In this document: piece after piece, positions 42,255-50,842 of the stretch
Layout of the letters: each line of letters opens with the position of its first letter
Position numbering within the stretch: position 1 is the stretch's first letter
Origin: Alphaproteobacteria bacterium
GTDB lineage: Bacteria > Pseudomonadota > Alphaproteobacteria > Ferrovibrionales > Ferrovibrionaceae
Direction of reading: 5' to 3'
Length of the DNA stretch: 64,000 nucleotides
Assembly: GCA_018336035.1 (NCBI GenBank)
Contig: JAGXRD010000042.1
Location: 1-64,000, forward strand
Position numbers and translations under genes: made by a program
Notes under the pieces: generated by a model
Told to the model about the DNA's origin: nothing
The model's database searches: none
Seen by the model: the letters and a program-made list of their open reading frames with translations, nothing else

Positions 42255-43568
42255 CTATGTGATCTCCGGGGCTGAGTCGTTGGCCGAAATGCCGTCAAGA
42301 AGCAATTTGATAATCAGATCCGTGAAAGCTGGAAGCGTGTAATATCCGCGTCGGTTACACTTTCCAGGATCGAACCATTCGACCGTCCAATTCAGCGCGC
42401 CCAGCATTGCCTGGCGTAGCGGAACCACCTTGATGTCGGAGCGCAAGGCTCCGCCCGCCTGCGCCTCGCGCAACAGCTGATCCCAGACCTTTGCGTATTC
42501 GTGTCGAATAGCCCGGTGGCGCGAGCGAATCTCTTCCGGCAACATTCCATAGATGCGGATGTTGGCGGAGGTAAATTCGCTTGCACGGAACAAATAGACC
42601 ATGTGGGTGGCGATCGCTGTCGCGATGCGGTTTACATGATCCTCCTTGTCCGGCCATGCGGTGATCGCATGGTTGACGCCTTTTAGGAGATCACGCAGGC
42701 CCAGGTCGAGCACCTCGTCGAGAACTTCCTCTTTTGAGCCGAAATGGTAATACACGCTACCTGCCTCGAGGCCCGCTTCCGATGCGACCCGGCGCATAGT
42801 TGCGGCCTTGTACCCGCTCTCTCGCAAGATTCGCGCGGCCGCGCGAAGAATTTGATCGCGGGTTCGTTCGGCCTTCCTTTTCGGCTCGAGTCCATCCGCT
42901 GGGCCAATGGATTCGACCGACACACTGGCCGCTCCGACACGGTTTGTGCACATGCCGTCGAGCAGCAGTTTCGATAAGCGTTCCGACAGCACACTTACCG
43001 GATATCGTTTGCTGTCATACCATTCCGCTGTCCAGTTCATAGCTCCGAGGACGAACTGGCTGACCAGGACGGCCGGGATATCACTGCGCAGATCGCCAGC
43101 GTCCTGATGCCGCTGCAAAAACGATCGCCAGAGTTGCGCATAGGCCTGGCGCAACGGCCGATGCGCTCTGCGGCGCTTGTCAGAAAGCATAGGGAAGTTC
43201 CTGATATTTGCCGAAGTGAAATCGCTTTCTTTCAGAAGGAAACGAAGATGGGCATCGACAAGTTGCGCGAATGTCGTCCGGAGCGGGTCACCTTCCGCCC
43301 GCGCCCGTTCGACGATCTCCCGAATTTGCTCGTAGAGCTGCCTGACCCCCATATCGAGGACATCATCCAGGATCTGGTCCTTTGACTTGAAGTGATAATA
43401 GATACTGCCAGCTTCCAGCTTCGCAGCCTCTGCGATCCGCCGCATGGTTGTTGCGTTGTATCCCTCATTGCTGAAGAGCTTCGCCGCCGCCAGGAGGATG
43501 GCCTGACGCGTCTGCACCGATCTGCTGTACGGCTCGTCATCGGGGCTATGGACAAGGACTTTTTCCAT
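42255..43568 (-). CDS. Tandem double TetR-family repressor (two TetR units in one chain)
   Basis: About 437 residues, twice the usual TetR length. Two complete units are joined. Unit 1: HTH MRRIAEAAKLEAGSIYYHFK, ligand domain with DFTSANIRNF and LGAMNWTAEWYD. After a linker (VSVESIGPADGLEPKRKAER), unit 2: HTH MRRVASEAGLEAGSVYYHFG, with EFTSANIRIYG and LGALNWTVEWFDPGK. The recognition helices are nearly identical to each other and to the single TetR at 28753-29373. TetR proteins normally bind as homodimers, so this chain could act as a single-chain dimer or bridge two sites. Start ATG 43568 (AGAGAG upstream) is preferred to a GTG at 43586. Operator 7 is 47 bp upstream. Confidence 0.93.
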   Translation of the reverse strand: MEKVLVHSPDDEPYSRSVQTRQAILLAAAKLFSNEGYNATTMRRIAEAAKLEAGSIYYHFKSKDQILDDVLDMGVRQLYEQIREIVERARAEGDPLRTTFAQLVDAHLRFLLKESDFTSANIRNFPMLSDKRRRAHRPLRQAYAQLWRSFLQRHQDAGDLRSDIPAVLVSQFVLGAMNWTAEWYDSKRYPVSVLSERLSKLLLDGMCTNRVGAASVSVESIGPADGLEPKRKAERTRDQILRAAARILRESGYKAATMRRVASEAGLEAGSVYYHFGSKEEVLDEVLDLGLRDLLKGVNHAITAWPDKEDHVNRIATAIATHMVYLFRASEFTSANIRIYGMLPEEIRSRHRAIRHEYAKVWDQLLREAQAGGALRSDIKVVPLRQAMLGALNWTVEWFDPGKCNRRGYYTLPAFTDLIIKLLLDGISANDSAPEIT

Positions 43569-43615
43569 GAAACTCTCTTTAAACACTGGACATCAGTTTA
43601 TCGGTTGCGGTATTT

Positions 43616-43629
43616 CGAACAAGTGTTAG
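43616..43629. promoter_or_regulatory. Regulon palindrome, site 7 (divergent)
   Basis: CGAACAAGTGTTAG between the double TetR gene (left, 47 bp) and the BadH-like SDR (right, 51 bp). The left arm has one mismatch. Its position implies autoregulation of the double repressor. Confidence 0.66.
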
Positions 43630-43680
43630 AATACGGCCGGTCGGATGTGGCGACGACTCTGGCATAGGGAGAAAGCGGGA

Positions 43681-44442
43681 ATGCGCGGACTGAAGGGCAA
43701 GAGGGTAATCGTCACGGGTGGCGGAAGCGGAATCGGGCGAGCAGTTTGCTCAAGGTTTGCAGAGGAAGGAGCCGAAGTTGCAGTCTTCGACCTCAATGAA
43801 GAAGGAGGCCGGAAAACCGTCAGCTCGATCAAGGATGCAGGCGGCAAGGCGTACGCATACACTGTCGATATTACCGACCGCAAGGCCGTGGATGCCGCAG
43901 TCGCTGATTTCGAAGCGAGCCGTCCGATCGACGTTCTGGTCAACAATGCCGGCTGGGACGCGATCAAACCGTTCCTCGATACCGACCGGGCGCTTTGGGA
44001 CAAGGTCATCGACATCAATCTGTATGGGCCGCTCAACATGCATCATGCCGTGTTGCCCGGCATGGTCAAGAACCGCTCTGGCCGCGTGGTCAACATCGCT
44101 TCCGATGCTGGCCGCGTCGGTTCGTCGGGCGAGGCCGTCTATTCGGCCTGCAAGGGCGGCATAATATCTTTCACCAAGACGCTCGCGCGTGAACTGGCGC
44201 GGCATGGCATCCAGCTCAATGCCGTCGCGCCGGGGCCGACTGATACGCCGCTATTCGCGCAGGTAGCCCAGGGCGAGACCGGCGCAAAAATAGCTGAAGG
44301 CCTGAAGCGGGCCATCCCGATGAAGCGGCTGGCTCAGCCAAGCGACTTCCCGGGCATCATCTGTTTCCTTGCATCGGAGGACGCCGGCTTCATCACCGGC
44401 CAAGTGATCTCGGTCTCCGGTGGGTTGTCGATGCACGGTTGA
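43681..44442 (+). CDS. BadH-like 2-hydroxycyclohexanecarboxyl-CoA dehydrogenase
   Basis: 253 residues from ATG 43681 (GGGAG upstream). VTGGGSGIGR, VAVFDLN, LVNNAGWDAIKPF, MHHAVLPGMV, VNIASDAGRVGSSGEAVYSA (Tyr154, Lys158), and GFITGQVISVSGGLSMHG closely follow BadH, which oxidises 2-hydroxycyclohexanecarboxyl-CoA in alicyclic acid degradation. That suggests a ring or ring-derived hydroxyacyl-CoA, although a role on open-chain substrates cannot be excluded. Monocistronic: a terminator follows at 44506. Confidence 0.86.
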   Translation: MRGLKGKRVIVTGGGSGIGRAVCSRFAEEGAEVAVFDLNEEGGRKTVSSIKDAGGKAYAYTVDITDRKAVDAAVADFEASRPIDVLVNNAGWDAIKPFLDTDRALWDKVIDINLYGPLNMHHAVLPGMVKNRSGRVVNIASDAGRVGSSGEAVYSACKGGIISFTKTLARELARHGIQLNAVAPGPTDTPLFAQVAQGETGAKIAEGLKRAIPMKRLAQPSDFPGIICFLASEDAGFITGQVISVSGGLSMHG

Positions 44443-44505
44443 TCGTCCGTGACAGCACCGCGGAGTTAGTAGCGTCGAGATCTGTTTTGAGTTCCCTCCC
44501 CAACT

Positions 44506-44533
44506 GGCCGTGCTACTGGCGCGGCCTTTTTTT
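44506..44533 (+). terminator. Rho-independent terminator after the BadH-like gene
   Basis: GGCCGTG, loop CTACTGG, CGCGGCC: a 7-bp stem (one G-T pair) followed by seven T residues. Confidence 0.8.
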
Positions 44534-44841
44534 CTTCGAGAGAAGTGGAAAAGTTCCAGATAGAATGCGACAGCCGCAGTGTAAGGACGCTGAAGGCGTT
44601 CCTCCGGAACTGCGACGGGAGCAGCTATGGAGGAAATCGCCGACCGCGCCGGCGCCTGTGCTGAGCGGTTCTGGCGAAGACCTCAGTCGCGCAGCTGTCC
44701 GTTTCAGCAGGCTCTCATCTGAATCGGGCGTGGCTCCAATTCAATCCAACTACCCGCCTGATTCCAAGAATTTTCCGGATTATTCGGGCGTGGGCCTCGC
44801 TGGAAACTGCGGGCCAGCTGCAGCCGCCCTGTTTCAGGCGG
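44534..44841. other. Stretch without a recognisable gene
   Basis: About 308 bases between the terminator and the dehydrogenase remnant. A rightward frame stays open but shows no family signature and no good start; it is most likely decayed DNA. Confidence 0.4.
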
Positions 44842-45150
44842 TCAGAGTGCACCGAGACCGGTGAGGTTACGTCCGATCACCAACGTCTGTATCTCGGTGG
44901 TGCCATCGGGATTGGCATGACTTTGGCGTTGCGGAAGTGCAGTTCCACCGGGAATCCCTTGGTGATCGCGTTACCGCCGTGGATCTGCGCCGCATTACTG
45001 GATCTCGACAGCCATCCCGGTGGCGTACCACTTTGCCATCGAGGTCTGAGTGTCGCAGCGAACGCCAAGCCCAAGAAGCTGCGACCCGCGCTGGCAGAGA
45101 AGCCGGGCCGTATCGAGTTGGGTAGCCATGTCAGCCAGGTTCGCACGTCA
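44842..45150 (-). pseudogene. Acyl-CoA dehydrogenase, C-terminal remnant
   Basis: Leftward frames spell the end of an acyl-CoA dehydrogenase, scattered by indels and a stop: ADMATQLDTARLLCQRGS, TSMAKWYATGMAVEI, then NAAQIHGGNAITKGFPVE, NAKVMPI, DGTTEIQTLVIGRNL and a stop at 44842-44844. The N-terminal 70 percent is gone. It lies directly downstream of the acyl-CoA ligase gene and probably once followed it in the operon from operator 8. Confidence 0.8.
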
Positions 45151-45170
45151 GTCAGCGTCAGGAGTAAGCA

Positions 45171-46700
45171 TCAGTTCGGCTCGGCCTCAATCCAGGTTTC
45201 CAGGACGTGTCGCTGAATTTTGCCGCTGGTCGAGCGCGGGAAATCCCCAGAAGCGATGAAGCGGATCTCACGCGGTCGCTTATAGCCGGCCAGCTGCTCG
45301 CGGCAAAGCCGCATCAGTTCGTCGGCATCGGGGCCGTCGGCGTGCCGTGCGACGAAGGCCACCGGGCGTTCGCCCCAGCGCTGGTCCTTGACCTTCACCA
45401 CGGCGGCGTCGATTACCTGCGGATGAGTCAGCAGTACCCGCTCGATCTCGGCCGGATAGACGTTCTCCCCACCCGACTTGATGAGGTATTTGGCGCGGTC
45501 CACGAAGTCGATGGTGCCGTCCGCATTGCGGCGGAAAACGTCGCCCATGTGGAAAAAGCCGCCGCGGAAGTCGTGGGCGTTGGCCTCATCGGCATTCCAG
45601 TACCCGGAGAACAGAGTGGGTCCGCGCACGGCCATTTCTCCGGGCGTTCCCTCCGCCACCTCGCGCCCCTCCGGATCGACGAGCCGCACCTCGCAGAAGG
45701 CGCTGGCGCGCTTGGAGAGACGTTTCGGTGCGGCGCCCACCGGAATCAGCTCGGCGGTGGCCGGCGGCAGCCCCGTTTCGGTCGCGCCGAAGGAGTTGAG
45801 ATAGGGCGCGCCGATCAGAGACGTGAGTTCTGCAATCTGATGCGGTGGCACCAGATCGGCCATGGCGCCGCAGACCCTGACGCCTCTGATCGGCAGGGGA
45901 TTGGCGTGACGTTCTGCGATGAAGGCCTCGATCGCACCGGGCATCATAACGAACCAGCCGACCTTATGCCGGCTCAGCCCCTCATTGATAACGGCCGGTT
46001 GCAGGCCGTCTACGATCACCACGGGGCCACCCCGCAAGACCGTGGCGAGCGCATGGTCGGTCGAAGCCATATGGAACATCGGCGCCCAGGCGATGAAGGC
46101 GTCATCAGGTTCGAGCCCGAGTTGCGCCGCAAAGACCAGGGAACGCGCGATATGGGCGCGATGACTGATGAGCGCGCCCTTGGGCAACCCCGTGGTGCCG
46201 GAGGTGTAGAGAATGGTCAGGCCCGACTCAACGTCATTGACCAGCGCGCCAATGCGCGGGTCGGACACTGCTCCCGCCAGTGCAGTCTCCCAGTCCGGAC
46301 CGATTTCCAGAATCGGCAGGTTCGAGACAGCGTCTAAGGCCGCGCGCAATTCAGGCTCTACTACGGCCAGAACCGGTTCGACCAGGTCGATGCAGTGCTT
46401 GAGCTCAGGTGCGGCCAGTCTCCAGTTCAGGCAGGCGACAATGGCACCGATTCCCGCAGCGGCCAGTTGCAGCTCCAGATACTCGCTGCGGTTATGCGAT
46501 AGGATCACCACCCGGTCCCCCGGCCTCACACCCCGCACCAGAAGCACCGCCGCGAGACGGTCCACACGGTCCAGAAGAGTGCCGTAGCTGAGCCTTTTTT
46601 CTCCGTCCTCGAGTGCAAACGCCCCTTCTTGCACGCGCGCTCTCGTGCGAAACATCGAATAGACATCGGCCTGCCCTGCTCGGTCCACCTCCGGCACCAT
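45171..46700 (-). CDS. Acyl-CoA ligase (AMP-forming, medium-length ANL type)
   Basis: 509 residues from ATG 46700 after GGGAGAAG. LTILYTSGTTGLPKGALISH (ATP loop), LNSFGATETG, FFHMGDVFRRN, DFVDRAKYLIKSGGENVYPA and the catalytic Lys region PRSTSGKIQRH are complete. Similar proteins activate aromatic, alicyclic or medium-chain acids (for example AliA-like). Lies downstream of the FadH-type reductase and next to the BadH-like gene and dehydrogenase remnant. Confidence 0.9.
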   Translation of the reverse strand: MVPEVDRAGQADVYSMFRTRARVQEGAFALEDGEKRLSYGTLLDRVDRLAAVLLVRGVRPGDRVVILSHNRSEYLELQLAAAGIGAIVACLNWRLAAPELKHCIDLVEPVLAVVEPELRAALDAVSNLPILEIGPDWETALAGAVSDPRIGALVNDVESGLTILYTSGTTGLPKGALISHRAHIARSLVFAAQLGLEPDDAFIAWAPMFHMASTDHALATVLRGGPVVIVDGLQPAVINEGLSRHKVGWFVMMPGAIEAFIAERHANPLPIRGVRVCGAMADLVPPHQIAELTSLIGAPYLNSFGATETGLPPATAELIPVGAAPKRLSKRASAFCEVRLVDPEGREVAEGTPGEMAVRGPTLFSGYWNADEANAHDFRGGFFHMGDVFRRNADGTIDFVDRAKYLIKSGGENVYPAEIERVLLTHPQVIDAAVVKVKDQRWGERPVAFVARHADGPDADELMRLCREQLAGYKRPREIRFIASGDFPRSTSGKIQRHVLETWIEAEPN

Positions 46701-46731
46701 GATGCTTCTCCCAGGTGTTCGATCCTGATTC

Positions 46732-48765
46732 TCACAAAGACTGGGCCAGCCGCACCCCTTCATCAATGGCACGCAGCGCATCGAGTTCAGCCGCCTCGGC
46801 CGCACCGCCGACCATCGAGGCGGCAATTCCCCGTGCCGTCAGAATATCGTACAGCGTCCGATCCGGTTCCTGTCCAGTACAGAGGACAATCGTGTCCGCG
46901 GCGACAACCCTTACCTCGCCGTTCAACATAATATGGAGCCCTTTGTCGTCGATCCGCTCATAGACCACACCTGCCAAGGTCTCGACTCCATGTTTGCGCA
47001 ATGCGTTCCGAAGGATCCAGCCGGTCGAAACTCCAAGTCCCTGCCCCTGCTTGCTCGTCTTGCGTTGAAGCATCACTACTTTGCGCTTCGCAGGCAACTC
47101 AGCCAGCGGATCGCCCGCCAGCGCGCCGTCTTTCCTGAACTGTCCGTCCACACCCCATCTTTCGAAAAAGGCTGCGTTCTCGTTGGCCTCAGCCGGTTGG
47201 GTCACAAGGAACTCGGCTACGTCATGGCCGATCCCGCCCGCGCCCATGATGGCCACGGTCTGTCCTGCCTCCCGTGCGCCGGAGAGAATCTCGGCATATG
47301 TCGCGACCTTAACATGATCGACGCCCGGAACGCCCGGGATGCGAGGGGTCACGCCGGTGGCGATCACCACATGATCAAACCCGGCAAGATCGTCCGCAGT
47401 TGCGCGACAGCCCAGCCGGAGGGTGACACCGTGCTTGCACATCTGAGCAGTGTAATAACGTAACGTTTCGTCGAACTCGCGCTTGCCCGGGACCGCACGC
47501 GCCAGTTGGAGCTGTCCGCCTAGCCGGTCCTCGGCCTCGAAAAGCGTGACCGCGTGGCCAAGCCGCGCAGCCTCGGCCGCGGTGGCCATACCCGCCGCCC
47601 CGCCGCCGACGATCGCCAATTTCTTTGGGGTCTCGCTCGGCGTGTCACGGAATTCCGCCTCGCGGCCGGCGCGCGGATTGACCAGGCAGCTTACCGGACG
47701 ATCCGAGAAGATGAAATCTAGGCATGCCTGATTGCAGGCGATGCAGGTGTTGATCTCATGGGCCCGACCTTCGCGCACCTTCCTCACGAAATGAGGATCG
47801 GCGAGGAAGGGCCGCGCCATCGAGACCATGTCGGCATCTCCAGAGGCCAGGATGTCCTCGGCGACCTCAGGGGTGTTGATCCGGTTCGAGGCTATTACCG
47901 GGATTGAGACCGCCGCCTTCACGTTCGCCGCCGCCTGCCGCCAGGCGCCACGCGGCACCGGATAAGCGATCGTCGGCACGCGCGCCTCATGCCAGCCAAT
48001 TCCGGTGTTCAGGATATCTGCGCCGGCGATCTCGATCTTGCGTGCGAGCATGGCAATCTCTTCTGCGGGCGCGCCGCTATCGACAAGATCGGCTGCCGAG
48101 ATTCGGTATATTACCAGAAACTCCGGTCCGCAGCGGTCGCGCACCGCGCGCACGATTTCCACAGGAAATCGGTGCCGGTTATCGGCGCTGCCGCCCCAGC
48201 CGTCTTGACGTTTGTTGGTGTGGGTCACGGTGAATTCATTGATGAGATAACCTTCCGAACCCATGATCTCGACCCCGTCGAAACCTGCAGCCTGCGCGTT
48301 TGCCGCGGCAGTTGCGAAATCGTCTATGGTCCGTCGGATATCCGCAGCGGTCATCTCGCGCGGGGAATAGCGGTTGATCGGCGCCCGGATCGGCGAGGGT
48401 GCCACGCAACCTTCGAACTTAGCATAACGCCCCGCGTGGCAGATCTGCGCGCAAATCAAGCTCCCTTCTTGATGGACTGCATCGCAAATCGGCTTGAGGC
48501 TCAGCGCCTGCCGCGGATCGTCGAGCCGCGGACCTTCCGGATCGAACATGCCTTCGGCGTTGGGCGCAAAGCCGCCAGTTACGATGACCGCCGCTTCGCC
48601 CCGAGCGCGTTCACGATAGAACGCGAGCTGTCTTTCGATACCGTCGGGTTCGCCTTCAAGGCGCGTGTGCATCGAGCCCATAAGGACCCGGTTTCGCAGG
48701 TTGTGAGCGCCTGCCCGGATCGGAGACAGCAATTTCTCGAACGTCCTGTCATTCTTGCTGGACAT
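46732..48765 (-). CDS. FadH-type 2,4-dienoyl-CoA reductase / OYE-family flavoprotein
   Basis: About 677 residues: N-terminal FMN TIM barrel (RVLMGSMHTRLEG), active-site Tyr173 in GSEGYLINEF and His259 in GIGWHEARVP, four 4Fe-4S cysteines (341, 344, 348, 360) in CIACNQACLDF, then an FAD/NADPH module with IVGGGAAGMATAAEAARLGH and IMGAGGIGHDVAEFL. The layout and spacing match E. coli FadH, which reduces 2,4-dienoyl-CoA. Start at ATG 48765 is preferred to GTG 48780. Operator 8 is 38 bp upstream. It would remove double bonds that block beta-oxidation of an isoprenoid chain. Confidence 0.92.
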   Translation of the reverse strand: MSSKNDRTFEKLLSPIRAGAHNLRNRVLMGSMHTRLEGEPDGIERQLAFYRERARGEAAVIVTGGFAPNAEGMFDPEGPRLDDPRQALSLKPICDAVHQEGSLICAQICHAGRYAKFEGCVAPSPIRAPINRYSPREMTAADIRRTIDDFATAAANAQAAGFDGVEIMGSEGYLINEFTVTHTNKRQDGWGGSADNRHRFPVEIVRAVRDRCGPEFLVIYRISAADLVDSGAPAEEIAMLARKIEIAGADILNTGIGWHEARVPTIAYPVPRGAWRQAAANVKAAVSIPVIASNRINTPEVAEDILASGDADMVSMARPFLADPHFVRKVREGRAHEINTCIACNQACLDFIFSDRPVSCLVNPRAGREAEFRDTPSETPKKLAIVGGGAAGMATAAEAARLGHAVTLFEAEDRLGGQLQLARAVPGKREFDETLRYYTAQMCKHGVTLRLGCRATADDLAGFDHVVIATGVTPRIPGVPGVDHVKVATYAEILSGAREAGQTVAIMGAGGIGHDVAEFLVTQPAEANENAAFFERWGVDGQFRKDGALAGDPLAELPAKRKVVMLQRKTSKQGQGLGVSTGWILRNALRKHGVETLAGVVYERIDDKGLHIMLNGEVRVVAADTIVLCTGQEPDRTLYDILTARGIAASMVGGAAEAAELDALRAIDEGVRLAQSL

Positions 48766-48803
48766 ATCCACATTCCTCACCTTTTACCATCTTGCCAAAT
48801 ATT

Positions 48804-48817
48804 CTAACGTCTGTTAG
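48804..48817. promoter_or_regulatory. Regulon palindrome, site 8 (divergent)
   Basis: CTAACGTCTGTTAG between the FadH-type reductase (38 bp) and the rightward nine-gene operon (53 bp to its GTG). Confidence 0.75.
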
Positions 48818-48870
48818 GTTTTAAGAAAAGCGAGATTTAAAGCGAGATTTACAGGCTCGGGAGGCCGCAC

Positions 48871-50052
48871 GTGCAGTTTCAACCGACAGATGACCAACAG
48901 GCGTTTCGACGGACAGCACAGCGTTTCGCGCGTGAGAAACTCGCCCAGAGTTATCAGAAGCGGGCCACCGAGCACGTGATGGATCCCGCACTGGTCACGG
49001 AGATGGGAGCGCTTGGTCTGATCGGTGCCGATCTGCCCCAGGAGTTCGGCGGGTTGGGCGAAAGCTCGGTTACCGCGGGGTTGATCGTCGAGGAAATCGC
49101 GCGGGCCGATTTCAATGTCAGCTACATTCAACTTCTGGGATCGCTGATGGGCGGCATGGTCGCGCAACACGCCTCCACGGAAATCGCCAAGGATTGGGTG
49201 TCCCGCGTCACGGCGGGTACGGCGGTGATCGGGCTGGGATTGACCGAGCCGCGCGGCGGGTCCGATGCGGCGAACCTGCAACTTAGGGCTACCAAATCCG
49301 GTAACGGCTGGCGACTGAATGGCGAGAAGACCTCGATGAGCTTTGCTGCGCAGGCTGATGCGGCGGTGGTCTTTGCCCGTACGGGTGATCCCGAGAGCGG
49401 TTCGCGGGGGGTCAGCGCGTTTTTTGTGGACCTAAACGAAAAGGGCGTCAAAAGAACCCATTTCGACGATATCGGCACTAAGCCCGTTGGGCGCGGGTCG
49501 GTCTTCTTTGACGATGTCTTCGTCCCTTCGCAGTGCCTCATGGCCGAGCAAGATCGTGCCTTCGGCACGATCATGGCAGGCTTCGACTATTCCAGAGCGC
49601 TGATTGGGCTGCAATGTCTGGGCGCGGCGCAGGCCTCGGTGGACGAAACTTGGGTATATGTGCAGGAACGCGAAGCTTTCGGCGCGCCGCTGGCGCAATA
49701 TCAGGGTGTTAGCTTTCCGCTGGCCGAAGCCGAAACCCAACTCACCATGATGCGCCAGCTTTGCTACTACACGCTCGATTTGCGCGACCGTGGCCTCCCG
49801 CACACCAAAGAAGCGGCCATGTGCAAATGGTACGTGCCGAAGGCCGCTTGTGAAATCATCCATCAGTGCCTCATCCTGCACGGCCACTACGGATATACTG
49901 CCGACCTGCCCTACCATCAGCGCTACAACGACGTGCTGGGTCTGCAGATCGGCGATGGAACGGCACAAATCCAGAAGCTCGTTATTGCGCGGGAAAAAGT
50001 CGGCCGCATGGCGTTGCAATACGACAAGAAGGCCAAGGGGGGCGCGAAATGA
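48871..50052 (+). CDS. Acyl-CoA dehydrogenase with Asp at the catalytic position (cyclohexanecarboxyl-CoA type?)
   Basis: 393 residues starting at GTG 48871 after GGGAGG. GLTEPRGGSDAANLQL and the C-terminal LQIGDGTAQIQKLVIAREK place Asp362 where MCAD has the base Glu of EGT. Some dehydrogenases acting on alicyclic acyl-CoAs use Asp, so this fits the BadH-like enzyme, but the identification is tentative. First gene of the operon running to 59733; the stop overlaps the next ATG (ATGA). Confidence 0.85.
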   Translation: MQFQPTDDQQAFRRTAQRFAREKLAQSYQKRATEHVMDPALVTEMGALGLIGADLPQEFGGLGESSVTAGLIVEEIARADFNVSYIQLLGSLMGGMVAQHASTEIAKDWVSRVTAGTAVIGLGLTEPRGGSDAANLQLRATKSGNGWRLNGEKTSMSFAAQADAAVVFARTGDPESGSRGVSAFFVDLNEKGVKRTHFDDIGTKPVGRGSVFFDDVFVPSQCLMAEQDRAFGTIMAGFDYSRALIGLQCLGAAQASVDETWVYVQEREAFGAPLAQYQGVSFPLAEAETQLTMMRQLCYYTLDLRDRGLPHTKEAAMCKWYVPKAACEIIHQCLILHGHYGYTADLPYHQRYNDVLGLQIGDGTAQIQKLVIAREKVGRMALQYDKKAKGGAK

Positions 50053-50828
50053 GCGATCCCGTTCATGTCAGCGTCAAAGGCAGCGTCGGCATAATCGAGA
50101 TCGCCCGCCCCGACAAGTTCAACTGCCTGTCGCTGGACGTGCATGAATGCATTTCCAGGGCACGCGAAACGTTTGAAGCCGACCGCAATATTCGCTCGAT
50201 TCTGATCTGCGCGCAGGGAAAGCACTTCTGCACCGGCGCTGATCTGACTGAAGTGAAAAGGAAGTTATACGACGCGCAGATGCTGGACAATTTCCTCGCC
50301 GTTGGCATGGAAGCATTCCGCAAACTGGAACAGAGCCGGCTGCCCGTGATCGTCGCAGTCCAGGGCCTTTGCCTGGCCGGCGGGCTCGAGCTGATGCTGT
50401 CCTGCGATGTCTGTTTCGCTGCGGAAAGCGCTCAGTTCGGGGACCAGCACGCGCAGTTCGGGCTGATCCCCGGCTGGGGCGGCAGCCAGCGGTTGACCCG
50501 GCTTATTGGCCTGCGCCGGGCGCTCGATCTGATGTTCTCGGCGCGCTGGCTGAAGGCAGATGAGGCGAAGGAGGCGGGACTGGTGAACTACATTGTGCCG
50601 GAGGAAAAGCTGCGCCAGGCTGCGTTGGACTATTGTCTGAAAATCGCCAGCCACTCACGCCCGGGCATTGCAGAGATGAAGCGCCTGGCACGCGAGGGGA
50701 CCGACATGGGCATCGACCAGCAGATGCGGCTGGAGCGCGACGCTGCCTTGCGTGCGCTGCCGAACGAGGACGTGGCCGAAGGGCTGAACGCCTTTGAAGG
50801 CCGGCGCGCGCCGGCCTTCAAAGCATGA
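50049..50828 (+). CDS. Enoyl-CoA hydratase
   Basis: 259 residues: IARPDKFNCLSLDV, FCTGADLTEVK, VQGLCLAGGLELMLSCDVCFA, AQFGDQHAQFGLIPGWGGSQRL (including a Gln/Gly-rich catalytic loop) and the end FEGRRAPAFKA. Sits between two dehydrogenases, so hydration of their enoyl-CoA product is likely. Confidence 0.9.
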   Translation: MSDPVHVSVKGSVGIIEIARPDKFNCLSLDVHECISRARETFEADRNIRSILICAQGKHFCTGADLTEVKRKLYDAQMLDNFLAVGMEAFRKLEQSRLPVIVAVQGLCLAGGLELMLSCDVCFAAESAQFGDQHAQFGLIPGWGGSQRLTRLIGLRRALDLMFSARWLKADEAKEAGLVNYIVPEEKLRQAALDYCLKIASHSRPGIAEMKRLAREGTDMGIDQQMRLERDAALRALPNEDVAEGLNAFEGRRAPAFKA

Positions 50829-50842
50829 CATGAGGTGCGGGA

